Source: Serratia sp. UGAL515B_01
GTDB taxonomy: Bacteria > Pseudomonadota > Gammaproteobacteria > Enterobacterales > Enterobacteriaceae
Length of the DNA stretch: 64,000 bases
Assembly (NCBI RefSeq): GCF_033095805.1
Contig: NZ_CP109901.1
Coordinates: 3,469,766 to 3,533,765, forward strand
Direction: 5' to 3'
The notes beneath the pieces are model-generated. The model was not told where the DNA came from and did not search any database. It saw only the letters and a list, made by a program, of their open reading frames with translations. A program made the translations under genes and the position numbers. Below are positions 9,289 to 21,804 of the stretch, piece after piece (positions within the stretch are counted from its first letter, which is position 1; each line of letters begins with the position of its first letter).

Positions 9289-10299
9289 TTAGGCCACTTC
9301 AGTGCGGGCTGAGCGAACCAAAGCCAGTGCCTGCTCAACAACACGAACGTCAGCCCCCGGTTTATGCGCATTTTCACTCAGATGACGACGCCACTGCCGC
9401 GCACCCGGCACCCCTTGGAACAGCCCAAGGATATGGCGGGTAATGTGGCCCAAATAGGTCCCGTTCGCCAGTTCGCGTTCAATATACGGGTACAGTGCTT
9501 CGATAATGGCGACGTTATCCATCACCGCACTTTGCTTGCCGAATATCTCGCTATCAACTTGCGCCAGTATCCCAGGATTTTGGTACGCCTCACGTCCCAT
9601 CATCACACCATCCACATGGTGCAGATGCTGTTTAGCCTCTTCCAACGTTTTCACCCCGCCGTTGATGGCGATAGTCAACGCCGGGAAATCACGTTTTAAC
9701 TGATAAACACGCGGATAGTCCAACGGTGGAACTTCGCGGTTTTCTTTCGGGCTCAGGCCTGAAAGCCAGGCTTTACGGGCATGAATGGTGAACATATCGC
9801 ACTCGCCACGCCCTGCAACCGTAGCAATAAAATCATACAAGAAGGCATAACTATCCTGCTCATCAATACCAATACGGGTTTTCACCGTAACCGGTATAGA
9901 TACGACATCGCGCATCGCTTTAACACAATCCGCCACCAACGTGGCCTGCCCCATCAAGCAGGCACCGAACATACCGTTCTGCACACGATCAGAAGGGCAA
10001 CCCACGTTAAGATTGATCTCATCATAGCCACGCTGTTCTGCCAGTTTGGCACAGTGTGCCAGTGCCGCGGGGTCGCTCCCCCCCAGCTGTAACGCTACCG
10101 GATGCTCTTCTTCGCTGTACGCCAGATAATCCCCTTTGCCGTGAATAATCGCGCCGGTGGTCACCATTTCGGTATACAACAGTATCTCTTTGCTCAGCAA
10201 ACGATGAAAATAACGGCAGTGGCGGTCGGTCCAGTCCAGCATCGGGGCAATGGAGAAACGATTGGCGGCGTATTTGGAAATGTTGATTTCTTTCGTCAT
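9289..10299 (-). CDS. dusA: DusA tRNA-dihydrouridine(20/20a) synthase
   Basis: FMN enzyme that reduces uridines 20/20a in the D-loop of tRNAs. The 336-residue TIM-barrel protein has the FMN-binding start [14 protein letters not shown] (16-29), TEMVTTGAI, and the Dus signature [20 protein letters not shown] with Cys101 at the conserved catalytic position. A C-terminal helical domain that includes [18 protein letters not shown] is typical of DusA. Start: first ATG of the conserved frame. No close partner gene. Confidence 0.96.
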   Translation of the reverse strand: MTKEINISKYAANRFSIAPMLDWTDRHCRYFHRLLSKEILLYTEMVTTGAIIHGKGDYLAYSEEEHPVALQLGGSDPAALAHCAKLAEQRGYDEINLNVGCPSDRVQNGMFGACLMGQATLVADCVKAMRDVVSIPVTVKTRIGIDEQDSYAFLYDFIATVAGRGECDMFTIHARKAWLSGLSPKENREVPPLDYPRVYQLKRDFPALTIAINGGVKTLEEAKQHLHHVDGVMMGREAYQNPGILAQVDSEIFGKQSAVMDNVAIIEALYPYIERELANGTYLGHITRHILGLFQGVPGARQWRRHLSENAHKPGADVRVVEQALALVRSARTEVA

Positions 10300-10615
10300 G
10301 CTGAGTTACTGGCTACCTGAAATGTCTAGGATTCAACAACCGGTGCTCAGCACCGATGTCGCTAAGCGGCTATTATAGCGACAATTTTGGAGCTTGGGAA
10401 AAACACCATTTATCTAGGCAAGAATAAAGAGGGCTGATTGAAGCAAAATAGGCTGTGAATAGCGACAGTAAATATTGCAAATTTGAAATACGACAAAACT
10501 TGTAAATAGTCTGTTGAGAACACGTTAGCCATGTGAAACAGAACAACCCTCGGCGACTGCGCTTAAATATGATAAAATCGACTTCTTTACGTACCGGGAT
10601 ATCGGGATATTTGCC
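10300..10615. other. 316-bp divergent promoter region dusA/zur
   Basis: No gene is visible. Near dusA there are two small inverted repeats: CGGTGCT/AGCACCG (10341-10355), and GTCGCTA (10358-10364) with TAGCGAC (10376-10382). The rest is AT-rich. A short direct repeat CGGGATAT occurs twice just before the zur start. I could not fix promoter elements with confidence. Confidence 0.5.
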
Positions 10616-11125
10616 ATGAACCCAACCAACCAGGAAAAGCTGCTCGCGCAGGCTGAACAACTCTGTCAGCAGCGCAACGTGCGACTAACCCCGCAACGGC
10701 TGGAAGTATTACGCCTGATGGCTGAGCAGCCCGGTGCCATCAGTGCCTATGACCTGCTGGACCTGCTGCGTGTGGCGGAACCTCAGGCAAAACCGCCTAC
10801 GGTATACCGTGCTCTGGATTTCTTACTGGAGCAGGGGTTTATCCACCGCGTTGAGTCAACCAACAGCTATGTAGTATGCCATCACTTTGAACAACCGATG
10901 CACACATCTGCGCTGTTTATCTGTGATCGTTGTGGACTGGTTACTGAACGCACCACCGAAGGGATGGAAGAAACATTACAGAAACTCGCCCAGGAATCAG
11001 GGTTCGTATTACGGCACAGCGTGGTTGAAGCACACGGTTTATGTTCCCCTTGTGTTGAAATAGAGGCTTGTGAGAATAAACACGATTGCAATCACGATCA
11101 CAGCATTGTGACAAAGAAAAAATAA
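10616..11125 (+). CDS. zur: Zur zinc uptake transcriptional repressor
   Basis: Fur-family repressor that, when loaded with zinc, shuts down zinc import genes such as znuABC. The 169 residues carry an N-terminal winged helix (LTPQRLEVLRLM; KPPTVYRALDFLLEQGFIHR, about 24-78) and a dimerisation domain with structural zinc pairs C103xxC106 and C143xxC146. Further metal ligands likely include C88, H89 and H90. The tail is rich in His and Cys (ENKHDCNHDH). It is followed by a hairpin terminator and convergent with dinF. Confidence 0.95.
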   Translation: MNPTNQEKLLAQAEQLCQQRNVRLTPQRLEVLRLMAEQPGAISAYDLLDLLRVAEPQAKPPTVYRALDFLLEQGFIHRVESTNSYVVCHHFEQPMHTSALFICDRCGLVTERTTEGMEETLQKLAQESGFVLRHSVVEAHGLCSPCVEIEACENKHDCNHDHSIVTKKK

Positions 11126-11131
11126 ATAGAC

Positions 11132-11152
11132 CGGGAACACCTTATGTTCCCG
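11132..11152 (+). terminator. Hairpin terminator after zur
   Basis: CGGGAACA / TGTTCCCG form an 8-bp stem with a 5-nt loop, 6 bases after the zur stop. The following T tract is weak. Confidence 0.6.
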
Positions 11153-11223
11153 TTATCGAATGCGGGATGAGGTCCCTGATTAGGTATCAATGCTCCCTTT
11201 CTACCGGCCAGATTAATTGGCAA

Positions 11224-12561
11224 TTATCTTGCTGAGAACCAGGTTCCGTGAAGACGATGGCGGTGCCACATCCACCACAATACAATGCCCCGAAGTGCCA
11301 GAAATACGGTCAAAGCCAACCATAAACCATGATTACCTAATACAGGCAGGGTCAGTAGGGTAACACCATAGCCGATCGCCGCCACCGCCATACTGTTGCG
11401 CATCTCGGTACCACGGGTAGCACCGATAAACATGCCGTCCAGTAAATAACACCAAACACCCACCAGAGGTAGCACCACTTGCCAAGGCAGGTAATGGCCA
11501 GCCAGCGCACGAAGCTCAGGCAATGAAGTCAATGCAGCCACGATCTGCTGCCCGGCAAGCAAGTAAATGACGGCAAAACCACAGGCAACCAAGCACGCTT
11601 GCCGACAAGCGGCATGCCAAACCTTGCGTAATCGACGATCGTCATGTGCGCCATAGGCATAACCCGAGTGCGCCTCTACGGCGTAAGCAAAACCGTCCAG
11701 CGCGTAGGCGGTAAACGTCAGCAAATTCATCAGCACCGCATTGACCGCCACCACGCTCCCTCCCATTCTGGCCCCTAATAGGGTAATGGCAGCAAAACAC
11801 AGTTGCAGTAATAGCGAGCGCAGCATAATGTCACGGTTAAGCGCCAAGAGCTGGCGCAGATTACCACGCCAAGCTGTGAGTAATATTGCCAGCGAAATCC
11901 CGTGTAAACGTAATACCCGTAATGATAACCATAAGCCAAGCATTAGCGTTGCATATTCCGCAATAACCGTCGCTGCTGCAGCCCCTTGCACATTCCAACC
12001 CAGTCCCATCACCAGCCAGATATCCAATACGATGTTCAGCAGATTGCCGCTAATCAGTAAAATTACCGGCGCACGTATATACTGGACACCCAGCAGCCAG
12101 CCCAACAGCACCATATTGGCTAATGCTGCGGGGGCACTCAACCAACGGACCTCCAGAAATAGTCTTGCTTGTGCCAACACGTCCCTATCGCCACCGACTA
12201 CATGCAGTGCAAGCGTGATCAACGGCGTACGCAACACCACAATAGCCATCCCTGCCAGCAGAGCCAGTAAGAATGGTTGTATAAAAGTACGCGCCAATTT
12301 CCGTGGGTCTTGCGCTCCCAACGCCTGTGCCGCAAGGCCGGTAGTGCTCATGCGCAAAAATAGCATCAGCATAAACAGGAAGCTGGTCACCATAGAGCCG
12401 ACGGCAACACCACCAAGGTAAATCGGGCTGTCAAGATGACCGATAACGGCTGTATCAACCAAACCGAGCAAGGGAACCGTAATATTGGAAAAGATCATCG
12501 GCAGTGCAAGGCGCCACAGCGCTTTGTCGGCATCGCTGGTGAAAGTAGAAAGCAGGCGCAT
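11224..12561 (-). CDS. dinF: DinF MATE-family efflux transporter
   Basis: Inner-membrane multidrug/toxin extrusion (MATE) transporter. The gene is DNA-damage inducible in E. coli because it follows lexA. The 445 residues contain about twelve hydrophobic segments and the MATE N-terminal motif LALPMIFSNITVPLLGLVDTAVIGHL. In E. coli lexA and dinF are nearly contiguous. Here they are 224 bp apart and a palindromic repeat sits between them, which may weaken SOS co-regulation unless lexA transcription reads through. Confidence 0.93.
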   Translation of the reverse strand: MRLLSTFTSDADKALWRLALPMIFSNITVPLLGLVDTAVIGHLDSPIYLGGVAVGSMVTSFLFMLMLFLRMSTTGLAAQALGAQDPRKLARTFIQPFLLALLAGMAIVVLRTPLITLALHVVGGDRDVLAQARLFLEVRWLSAPAALANMVLLGWLLGVQYIRAPVILLISGNLLNIVLDIWLVMGLGWNVQGAAAATVIAEYATLMLGLWLSLRVLRLHGISLAILLTAWRGNLRQLLALNRDIMLRSLLLQLCFAAITLLGARMGGSVVAVNAVLMNLLTFTAYALDGFAYAVEAHSGYAYGAHDDRRLRKVWHAACRQACLVACGFAVIYLLAGQQIVAALTSLPELRALAGHYLPWQVVLPLVGVWCYLLDGMFIGATRGTEMRNSMAVAAIGYGVTLLTLPVLGNHGLWLALTVFLALRGIVLWWMWHRHRLHGTWFSAR

Positions 12562-12673
12562 AGCAGTACGTTCTCAAGGCAGGGTCAGTTAAGGATGAGT
12601 TAAAAAAGAAATCGCACTAGGGCTGCACGATATACCCTGCTATCTTTCAGGTAACGGCATTGTTTACGCAGCC

Positions 12674-12727
12674 CTTCAAGTTACAGGGATGTTGGTTACC
12701 TGTATCTTGAAGTTACTTGGGTATATT
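12674..12727. repeat. Palindromic ERIC-like repeat between lexA and dinF
   Basis: Arms CTTCAAGTTACAGG (12674-12687) and CCTGTATCTTGAAG (12699-12712) pair with one mismatch around an 11-nt loop. The flank CTTGGGTATATT resembles the outer end (TATACCC...) of the ERIC-like repeats elsewhere in the window, so it is probably a short member of the same wider palindrome family. Confidence 0.55.
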
Positions 12728-12785
12728 GTCTGTGCATTGAAAGAAGATGGTCGATAAACGTGGGCACCAATACCTGGTAAAACCT

Positions 12786-13394
12786 TTAGAGCCAGTCACC
12801 GTTACGGATCACCCCAACCGCCAAACCTTCTATAGTGAAATTCTGTTGACGCAGATCAACCACTATCGGCTGAAACTCACTGTTTTCCGGCAGTAACTCA
12901 ACAACGTTACCGTGCTTTTTCAGACGTTTTACAGTAACTTCGTCCTCAATACGGGCGACGACCACCTGGCCGTTACGCACATCCTGAGTTTTATGCACTG
13001 CCAGCAAATCGCCATCCAGAATGCCAATGTCACGCATCGACATACCGCTCACTCGCAGCAGAAAATCTGCATTAGGTTTGAACAGGGAAGGATCAACTTT
13101 GTAATGCCCTTCGATATGTTGCTGAGCCAGTAAAGGTTCACCAGCAGCGACCCGACCTACCAAAGGCAGCCCCTCTTCATCTTCCATCAGCAGGCGAATC
13201 CCCCGAGAGGCACCGGAGACGATTTCGATGACACCTTTACGGGCCAGTGCCTTCAGATGTTCTTCAGCAGCATTTGGCGAACGGAACCCCAGACGTGTTG
13301 CGATCTCGGCACGCGTTGGTGGCATGCCCGTTTGAGAAATATGATCGCGAATCAGGTCATAGACCTCTTGCTGCCTGGTAGTTAGTGCTTTCAT
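12786..13394 (-). CDS. lexA: LexA SOS repressor
   Basis: Represses the SOS regulon and self-cleaves when RecA filaments form on damaged DNA. The 202 residues match E. coli LexA position by position: N-terminal winged helix ([26 protein letters not shown]), cleavage bond A84-G85 in RVAAGEP, catalytic Ser119 (SGMSM) and Lys156 (TVKRLKK). Two perfect SOS boxes lie just upstream, so the gene is autoregulated. Confidence 0.98.
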   Translation of the reverse strand: MKALTTRQQEVYDLIRDHISQTGMPPTRAEIATRLGFRSPNAAEEHLKALARKGVIEIVSGASRGIRLLMEDEEGLPLVGRVAAGEPLLAQQHIEGHYKVDPSLFKPNADFLLRVSGMSMRDIGILDGDLLAVHKTQDVRNGQVVVARIEDEVTVKRLKKHGNVVELLPENSEFQPIVVDLRQQNFTIEGLAVGVIRNGDWL

Positions 13395-13402
13395 TCCGCC
13401 CC

Positions 13403-13439
13403 CTGTTTGTTTATACAGTCTTGCTGTGAGTATATACAG
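13403..13439 (-). promoter_or_regulatory. Tandem LexA (SOS) boxes at the lexA promoter
   Basis: Two exact CTGT-N8-ACAG operators are present at 13403-13418 and 13424-13439, separated by 5 bp. They begin 9 bp upstream of the lexA start codon. E. coli lexA has the same double-box arrangement. Confidence 0.93.
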
Positions 13440-13517
13440 GTAAATATAGATTGGGAACCTAAGAATGAATAAAAATCAGGGATTAGCGAACTTGTTCGCA
13501 ACATTGTCACCTTAACT

Positions 13518-13886
13518 TCAAGCAAAATGCACCCAAAGCACGGAGCCCCAAACAAACAGCGCCAAAATAATCGTCAAAGATACCGCCGCCGAACCCATGT
13601 CTTTCGCCCGCCCCGATAATTCGTGGTAGTCCGCTCCTACACGGTCAACGACAGCTTCAATGGCACTGTTGAGTATTTCGATAATCATCACCAGCATTAC
13701 CGAACCTATCAGTAAAATCCGTGCTACGGCACCGACATCCAACCAAATCGCCAGTATGATAGCCAACACGGCAACAACCAGCTCCTGGCGGAATGAGGCC
13801 TCGTTGTGCCAAGCTGCTGATAAACCTTTATATGAATAACCAACGGCTTTCACAATACGTTTTAGACCAGTGATTTGATTTGCCAT
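13518..13886 (-). CDS. dgkA: DgkA diacylglycerol kinase
   Basis: Trimeric inner-membrane kinase that recycles diacylglycerol to phosphatidic acid. 122 residues, the E. coli length, with three membrane spans and the hallmark EILNSAIEAVVDRVG plus HELSGRAKDMGSAAV. I chose ATG 13886 because MANQITGLKRIVKAVGYSYKG aligns with the E. coli N-terminus; the frame stays open upstream to 14006 but that part has no family match. It is divergent from plsB, which also feeds phospholipid synthesis. Confidence 0.96.
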   Translation of the reverse strand: MANQITGLKRIVKAVGYSYKGLSAAWHNEASFRQELVVAVLAIILAIWLDVGAVARILLIGSVMLVMIIEILNSAIEAVVDRVGADYHELSGRAKDMGSAAVSLTIILALFVWGSVLWVHFA

Positions 13887-14131
13887 GGTAAGGGGACCTT
13901 TCTCAGCGGTAAATGATAGAACCGTCACCAATTCAGGATACAGCAAGGCATTTTTTGAGCATAAGGCTAGCCCTGCCATAGTGGTCAGCGCTGCAAGCTG
14001 ACACACATACGGTATAATCTAATTAAGTCTATCCATTGCCTGGATGGTTCTGGATTTCCCAACACCACAGACCTGTTACCCGGTTTCTGGTATTCTTGCG
14101 GCGCATTGCTAACAAGAGGCTTCACGTTGTT

Positions 14132-16597
14132 ATGTCAGGTTGGCGTAAAATTTATTATAAATTATTGAGTTTACCAATGAAATTATTGGTAAACAGTAAG
14201 GTTATCCCTTCAGATCCGGTCATGGAGTTAGGGTTAGACCCCTCACGGCCGATTTTGTATGTTTTACCTTATAATTCCAAGGCGGATTTACTGACTTTGC
14301 GCACCCAGTGCCTAGAGCAAGATCTGCCCGATCCCCTTAAACCACTCGAAATAGACGGTATCGTACTGCCTAGCCATGTGTTTATTCACGATGGTCCGCG
14401 CGTATTCCGTTATTACACGCCGAAAGAAGAGTCGGTAAAGCTGTTCCACGATTATCTGGATTTACATCGTAACAACCTAGAGCTTGATATTCAGATGTTG
14501 CCGGTATCGGTAATGTTTGGCCGTTCCCCAGGGCGTGAAGGCCAAGGTGCGCCGCAACTACGCCTGCTGAACGGGGTACAGAAATTCTTTGCCGTATTAT
14601 GGTTAGGGCGAGACAGCTTTGTCCGCTTCTCTAATACCGTGTCTTTACGCCGAATGGCGACCGAGCATGGCACAGATAAATCTATCGCGCAGAAACTGGC
14701 TCGAGTGGCACGTATGCACTTCGCACGCCAGCGTTTGGCCGCAGTTGGGCCAAGCCTGCCTGACCGTCAGGATCTGTTTAATAAACTACTGGCTTCCAAA
14801 GCGATTGAAAAAGCCGTCGAAGACGAGGCTCGTAGCAAGAAGATCTCTCACGAAAAAGCACAACAAAATGCAATTGCATTGATGGAAGAGATTGCTGCTA
14901 ACTTTTCCTATGAAGCGGTGCGCCTGTCTGACCGTGTGCTCAGCTGGACCTGGAACCGTTTGTATCAGGGTATCAACGTCACCAATGCTGAGCGCGTGCG
15001 TCAATTGGCGCAGGACGGCCACGAGATTGTCTATGTTCCCTGTCACCGTAGCCATATGGACTACCTGTTACTTTCTTACGTGCTCTACCACCAAGGGCTG
15101 GTACCACCGCATATTGCTGCCGGTATCAATTTGAATTTCTGGCCTGCTGGGCCGATTTTCCGCCGCTTGGGTGCGTTCTTCATCCGTCGGACTTTCAAGG
15201 GTAATAAACTCTATTCGACGGTGTTCCGTGAATATCTTGGTGAGTTGTTCACTCGCGGCTACTCAGTAGAATACTTTGTTGAAGGTGGGCGTTCCCGAAC
15301 TGGCCGCCTGCTGGAACCCAAAACCGGTACTCTTTCGATGACCATTCAAGCCATGTTACGAGGAGGTACTCGGCCAATTACGCTGGTGCCAATTTACATC
15401 GGCTATGAGCACGTGATGGAAGTAGGCACCTACGCCAAAGAATTGCGTGGTGCAACCAAAGAGAAAGAAGGCCTGTTACAAATGCTGCGCGGCCTGCGTA
15501 AACTGCGCAACCTGGGCCAAGGTTACGTCAATTTTGGTGAGCCGTTGTCATTAACGTCTTACCTCAATCAGCACGTTCCCCAATGGCGTGAGTCTATAGA
15601 CCCAATAGAAACGCCACGCCCAAACTGGCTAACCCCCGTGGTAAACGATCTGGCAATCCAAATCATGGTGCGCATCAACAACGCTGCCGCAGCCAATGCC
15701 ATGAACCTGTGCTCCACTGCGCTATTGGCCTCTCGTCAGCGTTCACTGACCCGAGAGCAGTTGGTTGAGCAGTTGGATTGCTACCAACAATTGATGCGCA
15801 ATGCGCCTTACGCACGCGACGTGACAGTACCTTCACAAACGCCGGATCAGTTGTTGGATCATGCATTGAACATGAACAAGTTCGAGGTGGAAAAAGACAG
15901 CATCGGCGACATCATTATCCTGCCACGGGAACAGGCAGTGTTGATGACTTACTACCGGAACAACATTCACCACATGCTGGTTTTACCTTCACTGATCGCA
16001 ACGATCGTGATGCATCATCGCTGCGTGTCGCGTGCTGAACTGTTGCGCCAGGTCAGTCTGATTTATCCGATGTTAAAAGCTGAGTTGTTTCTGCGTTACG
16101 AAAAAGATCAATTGCCACAGGTACTGCAGCCGTTGATCGAAGAGCTGGCGCGCCAGAAACTGATTGGTGTTAAAGGGGACGATCTGGTGCTGAATCCGGC
16201 ACGTATCCGTCCGCTGCAGCTGTTGGCTGCTGGTGTACGCGAAACCTTGCAGCGCTACGCGATCACTATGTCGATCCTGAGTGCAAACCCAAGCATCAAC
16301 CGCGGGGCGCTGGAGAAAGAGAGTCGCATTATGGCGCAACGTCTGTCGGTACTGCATGGCATTAATGCGCCAGAGTTCTTTGATAAGGCGGTGTTCTCCA
16401 CCCTGGTCGCCACACTGCGCGAGGAAGGCTACATCAGCGATAGTGGCGATGCGATCCGTGAACACACCATCGAGGTGTACACCATTCTGAGCGATCTGAT
16501 CACCCCGGAAATCAAGTTGACGATAGAAAGCGTCAGTGTGCTGGAAGAAACCAGCGCTCCGCAGATAGCAACGGAAGTGAAAGGAGAAGACCAGTAA
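14132..16597 (+). CDS. plsB: PlsB glycerol-3-phosphate 1-O-acyltransferase
   Basis: Inner-membrane-associated enzyme that transfers an acyl group from acyl-ACP or acyl-CoA to sn-glycerol-3-phosphate, the first step of phospholipid synthesis. 821 residues from ATG 14132 ([15 protein letters not shown]), which aligns with the E. coli start; an upstream in-frame ATG at 14036 would add 32 unrelated residues. The acyltransferase motifs are block [20 protein letters not shown], and block [13 protein letters not shown] followed by [13 protein letters not shown] strong terminator follows. Confidence 0.97.
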   Translation: MSGWRKIYYKLLSLPMKLLVNSKVIPSDPVMELGLDPSRPILYVLPYNSKADLLTLRTQCLEQDLPDPLKPLEIDGIVLPSHVFIHDGPRVFRYYTPKEESVKLFHDYLDLHRNNLELDIQMLPVSVMFGRSPGREGQGAPQLRLLNGVQKFFAVLWLGRDSFVRFSNTVSLRRMATEHGTDKSIAQKLARVARMHFARQRLAAVGPSLPDRQDLFNKLLASKAIEKAVEDEARSKKISHEKAQQNAIALMEEIAANFSYEAVRLSDRVLSWTWNRLYQGINVTNAERVRQLAQDGHEIVYVPCHRSHMDYLLLSYVLYHQGLVPPHIAAGINLNFWPAGPIFRRLGAFFIRRTFKGNKLYSTVFREYLGELFTRGYSVEYFVEGGRSRTGRLLEPKTGTLSMTIQAMLRGGTRPITLVPIYIGYEHVMEVGTYAKELRGATKEKEGLLQMLRGLRKLRNLGQGYVNFGEPLSLTSYLNQHVPQWRESIDPIETPRPNWLTPVVNDLAIQIMVRINNAAAANAMNLCSTALLASRQRSLTREQLVEQLDCYQQLMRNAPYARDVTVPSQTPDQLLDHALNMNKFEVEKDSIGDIIILPREQAVLMTYYRNNIHHMLVLPSLIATIVMHHRCVSRAELLRQVSLIYPMLKAELFLRYEKDQLPQVLQPLIEELARQKLIGVKGDDLVLNPARIRPLQLLAAGVRETLQRYAITMSILSANPSINRGALEKESRIMAQRLSVLHGINAPEFFDKAVFSTLVATLREEGYISDSGDAIREHTIEVYTILSDLITPEIKLTIESVSVLEETSAPQIATEVKGEDQ

Positions 16598-16610
16598 CGC
16601 AAGTCATAGT

Positions 16611-16639
16611 AAAAAGGGCACCGCGTGGGTGCCCTTTTT
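16611..16639 (+). terminator. Rho-independent terminator after plsB
   Basis: AAAAAGGGCACC pairs with GGTGCCCTTTTT (12 bp) around a 5-nt loop. The symmetrical A and T runs let it act on both strands, serving plsB and the convergent ubiA. Confidence 0.92.
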
Positions 16640-16657
16640 ACAGCGGTAGCAAGAAAA

Positions 16658-17524
16658 TCAGAGATAACTGAGCGCAATACCGATAAACAACACCAACCCT
16701 ACATAATTATTGTTCAAAAAAGCGCGGAAGCAGGCATCGCGATCGCGGCTGACTATCTGCTTTTGTTGATGGATAAACAACATGCCGGCCAACAATAGCG
16801 ACCAATAAAATGCGCCTCCCAGATCCATCATCAACCCCACGCAAAGCATCAGCAGCAAAGTAATAAATTGCAATATGCCAACAATGAGTTTGTCATGGCG
16901 GCCAAACAGCACAGCGGTAGATTTGATACCAATCTTTAAATCGTCATCGCGGTCAACCATGGCGTACAAGGTGTCGTAAGCTACTGTCCAGCAAAGATTG
17001 GCCATAAACAGCAACCAGCAACTCAGGGGGAGCGACTCGCTTACGGCAGCATAGGCCATGGGGATCGACCAACCAAATGCCGTTCCGAGCACCAATTGTG
17101 GCAGGTTGGTCACCCGCTTCATAAACGGATAAATCCAGGCCAGTGCCAATGCGACCAGCGACAACCAGATGGTCATAGCATTGAGTGTCAAAACCAGTGC
17201 AAAAGAAACCAGCACCAGCGAGACAAACAGAATTTTGGCTTCTTTTTCACTGACACGGCCACTGGGTATTGGTCGTCCCGCCGTGCGCTTCACATGGCCA
17301 TCGAATGCGCGATCAGCATAGTCATTCACCACACATCCAGCAGCGCGCATCAGAAAAACACCCAGCACAAAAACCAACAATATCGAGAGCGATGGAACCT
17401 TTCCTCCCGCCAGCCATAACGCCCACAATGTGGGCCATAGCAACAACAGCGTACCAATGGGCTTATCAATGCGCATCAGATGGCTATAGGCCTGCCATTT
17501 GCTTTGAATTACGCTCCCTTCCAC
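16658..17524 (-). CDS. ubiA: UbiA 4-hydroxybenzoate octaprenyltransferase
   Basis: Integral membrane prenyltransferase that attaches the octaprenyl tail to 4-hydroxybenzoate in ubiquinone synthesis. The 288 residues contain eight to nine hydrophobic segments and both Mg-diphosphate motifs: [19 protein letters not shown] after the second helix, and [17 protein letters not shown] later. The ribosome site is weak in the 13-bp gap after ubiC, so translation probably depends on the ubiCA transcript. Confidence 0.96.
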   Translation of the reverse strand: MEGSVIQSKWQAYSHLMRIDKPIGTLLLLWPTLWALWLAGGKVPSLSILLVFVLGVFLMRAAGCVVNDYADRAFDGHVKRTAGRPIPSGRVSEKEAKILFVSLVLVSFALVLTLNAMTIWLSLVALALAWIYPFMKRVTNLPQLVLGTAFGWSIPMAYAAVSESLPLSCWLLFMANLCWTVAYDTLYAMVDRDDDLKIGIKSTAVLFGRHDKLIVGILQFITLLLMLCVGLMMDLGGAFYWSLLLAGMLFIHQQKQIVSRDRDACFRAFLNNNYVGLVLFIGIALSYL

Positions 17525-17537
17525 AATTTATCTCCCC

Positions 17538-18062
17538 TCATCGTACCGGTTTCACCTTTTCCAGCGCATACAGTGGAGAAGCCGATAAAAATAGTTCTGT
17601 CAGCAAAAGTGGTTTTCCCGCCAGACAGAGCCGGGAACGTCGTGCCCACAACGCTTTCTGGCGGCCAACGTTGATATAGTCGCGAGTCAGGCTGTTACTG
17701 CTGAACAGATAGCGCCCTAGTGGCACTGTGCCCAAATCAACCAACGCCTGATCGGGCCCGGTCAACGTTTCCTGCGGGATCACGGTTCGCCCCAACAACC
17801 AGGGTTCACCATCCCCTAGCAACACAATTTCACGCAACCAATAGCGCTTGCTGTACGGCAGATGTGTGGCCTCTTCAGCCAAATTCTCACGCGTTATAAA
17901 GCACTCGCGCTGCGGCTCTATATGTACACGGTGACAATAGCCTTCAAAACGGCGAGTCATGGACCCTGGCTCCATCAGCCAATCACTGACAGCGATAGGT
18001 ATTGGGGAGTTCTCAGGCAACCACTCAATGGGCGGCAGGATGGGATCCTTATTGCCAAACAT
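17538..18062 (-). CDS. ubiC: UbiC chorismate pyruvate-lyase
   Basis: Cytosolic enzyme that splits chorismate into 4-hydroxybenzoate and pyruvate, the committed step of ubiquinone synthesis. 174 residues from ATG 18062, preceded by a GGAG site. The open frame runs to 18116 but that extension has no family counterpart. Recognisable segments are [48 protein letters not shown] and [19 protein letters not shown], including the Arg and Glu residues that line the product pocket. First gene of the ubiCA pair. Confidence 0.94.
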   Translation of the reverse strand: MFGNKDPILPPIEWLPENSPIPIAVSDWLMEPGSMTRRFEGYCHRVHIEPQRECFITRENLAEEATHLPYSKRYWLREIVLLGDGEPWLLGRTVIPQETLTGPDQALVDLGTVPLGRYLFSSNSLTRDYINVGRQKALWARRSRLCLAGKPLLLTELFLSASPLYALEKVKPVR

Positions 18063-18251
18063 TGTTCTACTCCATGCCAGAAACCACGCAGAATGGCCTG
18101 GTTCCAGACAATACAAATCGTTAACAGAAGGCTATTGTAACGCAGAAATGAGAAAGCGGCAGGTCGATTCGTTAAGAAGTCTGCCTTATGTCCGACCTGA
18201 AAGATGAGGAATAAAGCACAATACTCCCCTTGAGAGAAAAACGAACGCCCA

Positions 18252-18277
18252 GCAAAAAAGGTGCGCCTAAACGCACC
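18252..18277 (-). terminator. Rho-independent terminator of the malK-lamB-malM operon
   Basis: On the minus strand GGTGCG / CGCACC form a 6-bp stem with a 6-nt loop followed by TTTTTTGCTGG. It starts about 33 bp after the malM stop. Confidence 0.82.
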
Positions 18278-18309
18278 AATCATAAAGCCAGCATCGGCAG
18301 TGTGGGGTA

Positions 18310-19230
18310 TTACCCCTTGCCTTTCACACTACCAATAAATGTCTTACGTGCTGTGGCGGAACCCAATTTTTCTGCTTCATTCATTAATTTCAGTGCTTTA
18401 TCGATATCGCCATCCTTGACCGCCTGCTTGATACCTTTATTAAAATAGGCTTCAGTGTCATCAAGCATTGGCTCTGACGGAGATAAAGAGGCTGGAGCAG
18501 GTGCTGGAGCAGCAACTGCGGGTACTGCAGGGCCAACAACAACCGGTGCCGTTGCCGGAGAACTATTTAACGGCAAGCCAATCATTACGCTCCCCATATT
18601 CTGCTCTGAGCGAACTTTCAGATTCAGCTCCCCCGTTGCACTGTGCTGTGCAACAGGATCTGGAATATCGGGCACCGCATTCCCTACGCCCATAGCGTAA
18701 GCCTTCGCCGGGTCAAGAAGCTGAGTGGTTGTCGCTAAATCCTGACGGGTAGTGTAAACCAACAGGTAAATCTGTTTTTGCCCTAGTGCAGGGGTCAGTT
18801 TTAGGGTTCCTTCCAAACGATCACCAGACATCACACCAGCACGCTCATAAGGGAAGTAACTGCTGGGATAAAACGCGGCGGGGCGTAATTGTTCATCTAA
18901 TACCAGTACGTTAGGCGAAAAGACGCTACGATCTTTTACCAGACTGCTGAGCGTAATTTCTATCGAACCACGGTCAGCTGGCAGAGTAAAACCAGCCACC
19001 GAGCCCTGAACATCGCCTTGAGCCACTTTCTGATTTGAATCAGTAATTTTGAAGCTTTCACTCGCTGGCGGCACGATTGGCGTCCAGGACAACTTTTGTA
19101 ACGTCTCATGGGAGATCGTTGGTGCAACCGAGATATCCGCCGGAGCATTGAATACTGTGGCCTGCGCCATCAACGGCAATGCTGAACCACAGACCAGTGA
19201 CAGGTAAAAAGCGAGTAGATTTTTTTTCAT
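18310..19230 (-). CDS. malM: MalM maltose operon periplasmic protein
   Basis: Periplasmic protein of the maltose regulon with no established biochemical function. 306 residues from ATG 19230 (signal peptide ending MAQATVFNAP), the E. coli length; the frame extends upstream to 19326 without support. Conserved parts include SVFSPNVLVLDEQLRPAAFYPSSYF split by short variable loops, LDPAKAYAMGVGN, a Pro/Ala-rich linker (VPAVAAPAPAPAS) and the C-terminal ALKLMNEAEKLGSATARKTF. Last gene of its operon, after lamB. Confidence 0.94.
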   Translation of the reverse strand: MKKNLLAFYLSLVCGSALPLMAQATVFNAPADISVAPTISHETLQKLSWTPIVPPASESFKITDSNQKVAQGDVQGSVAGFTLPADRGSIEITLSSLVKDRSVFSPNVLVLDEQLRPAAFYPSSYFPYERAGVMSGDRLEGTLKLTPALGQKQIYLLVYTTRQDLATTTQLLDPAKAYAMGVGNAVPDIPDPVAQHSATGELNLKVRSEQNMGSVMIGLPLNSSPATAPVVVGPAVPAVAAPAPAPASLSPSEPMLDDTEAYFNKGIKQAVKDGDIDKALKLMNEAEKLGSATARKTFIGSVKGKG

Positions 19231-19321
19231 TGTGATAGCCCTTTCGCAAAGAGGCGGGAAGACTGACGCACAACTGGCAAGAACACACGTCAGCCAAACT
19301 GGTGAATGAAGGATTAATGCA

Positions 19322-19340
19322 GCCAACTTTCACGGTTGGC
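19322..19340 (-). other. lamB-malM intercistronic hairpin
   Basis: GCCAAC (19322-19327) and GTTGGC (19335-19340) form a 6-bp stem just after the lamB stop codon. Probable mRNA-processing or stabilising structure that lets lamB be expressed more highly than malM; inference. Confidence 0.4.
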
Positions 19341-19354
19341 CGCATGTCTACTGA

Positions 19355-21796
<2,442 letters not shown>

Positions 21797-21804
<8 letters not shown>

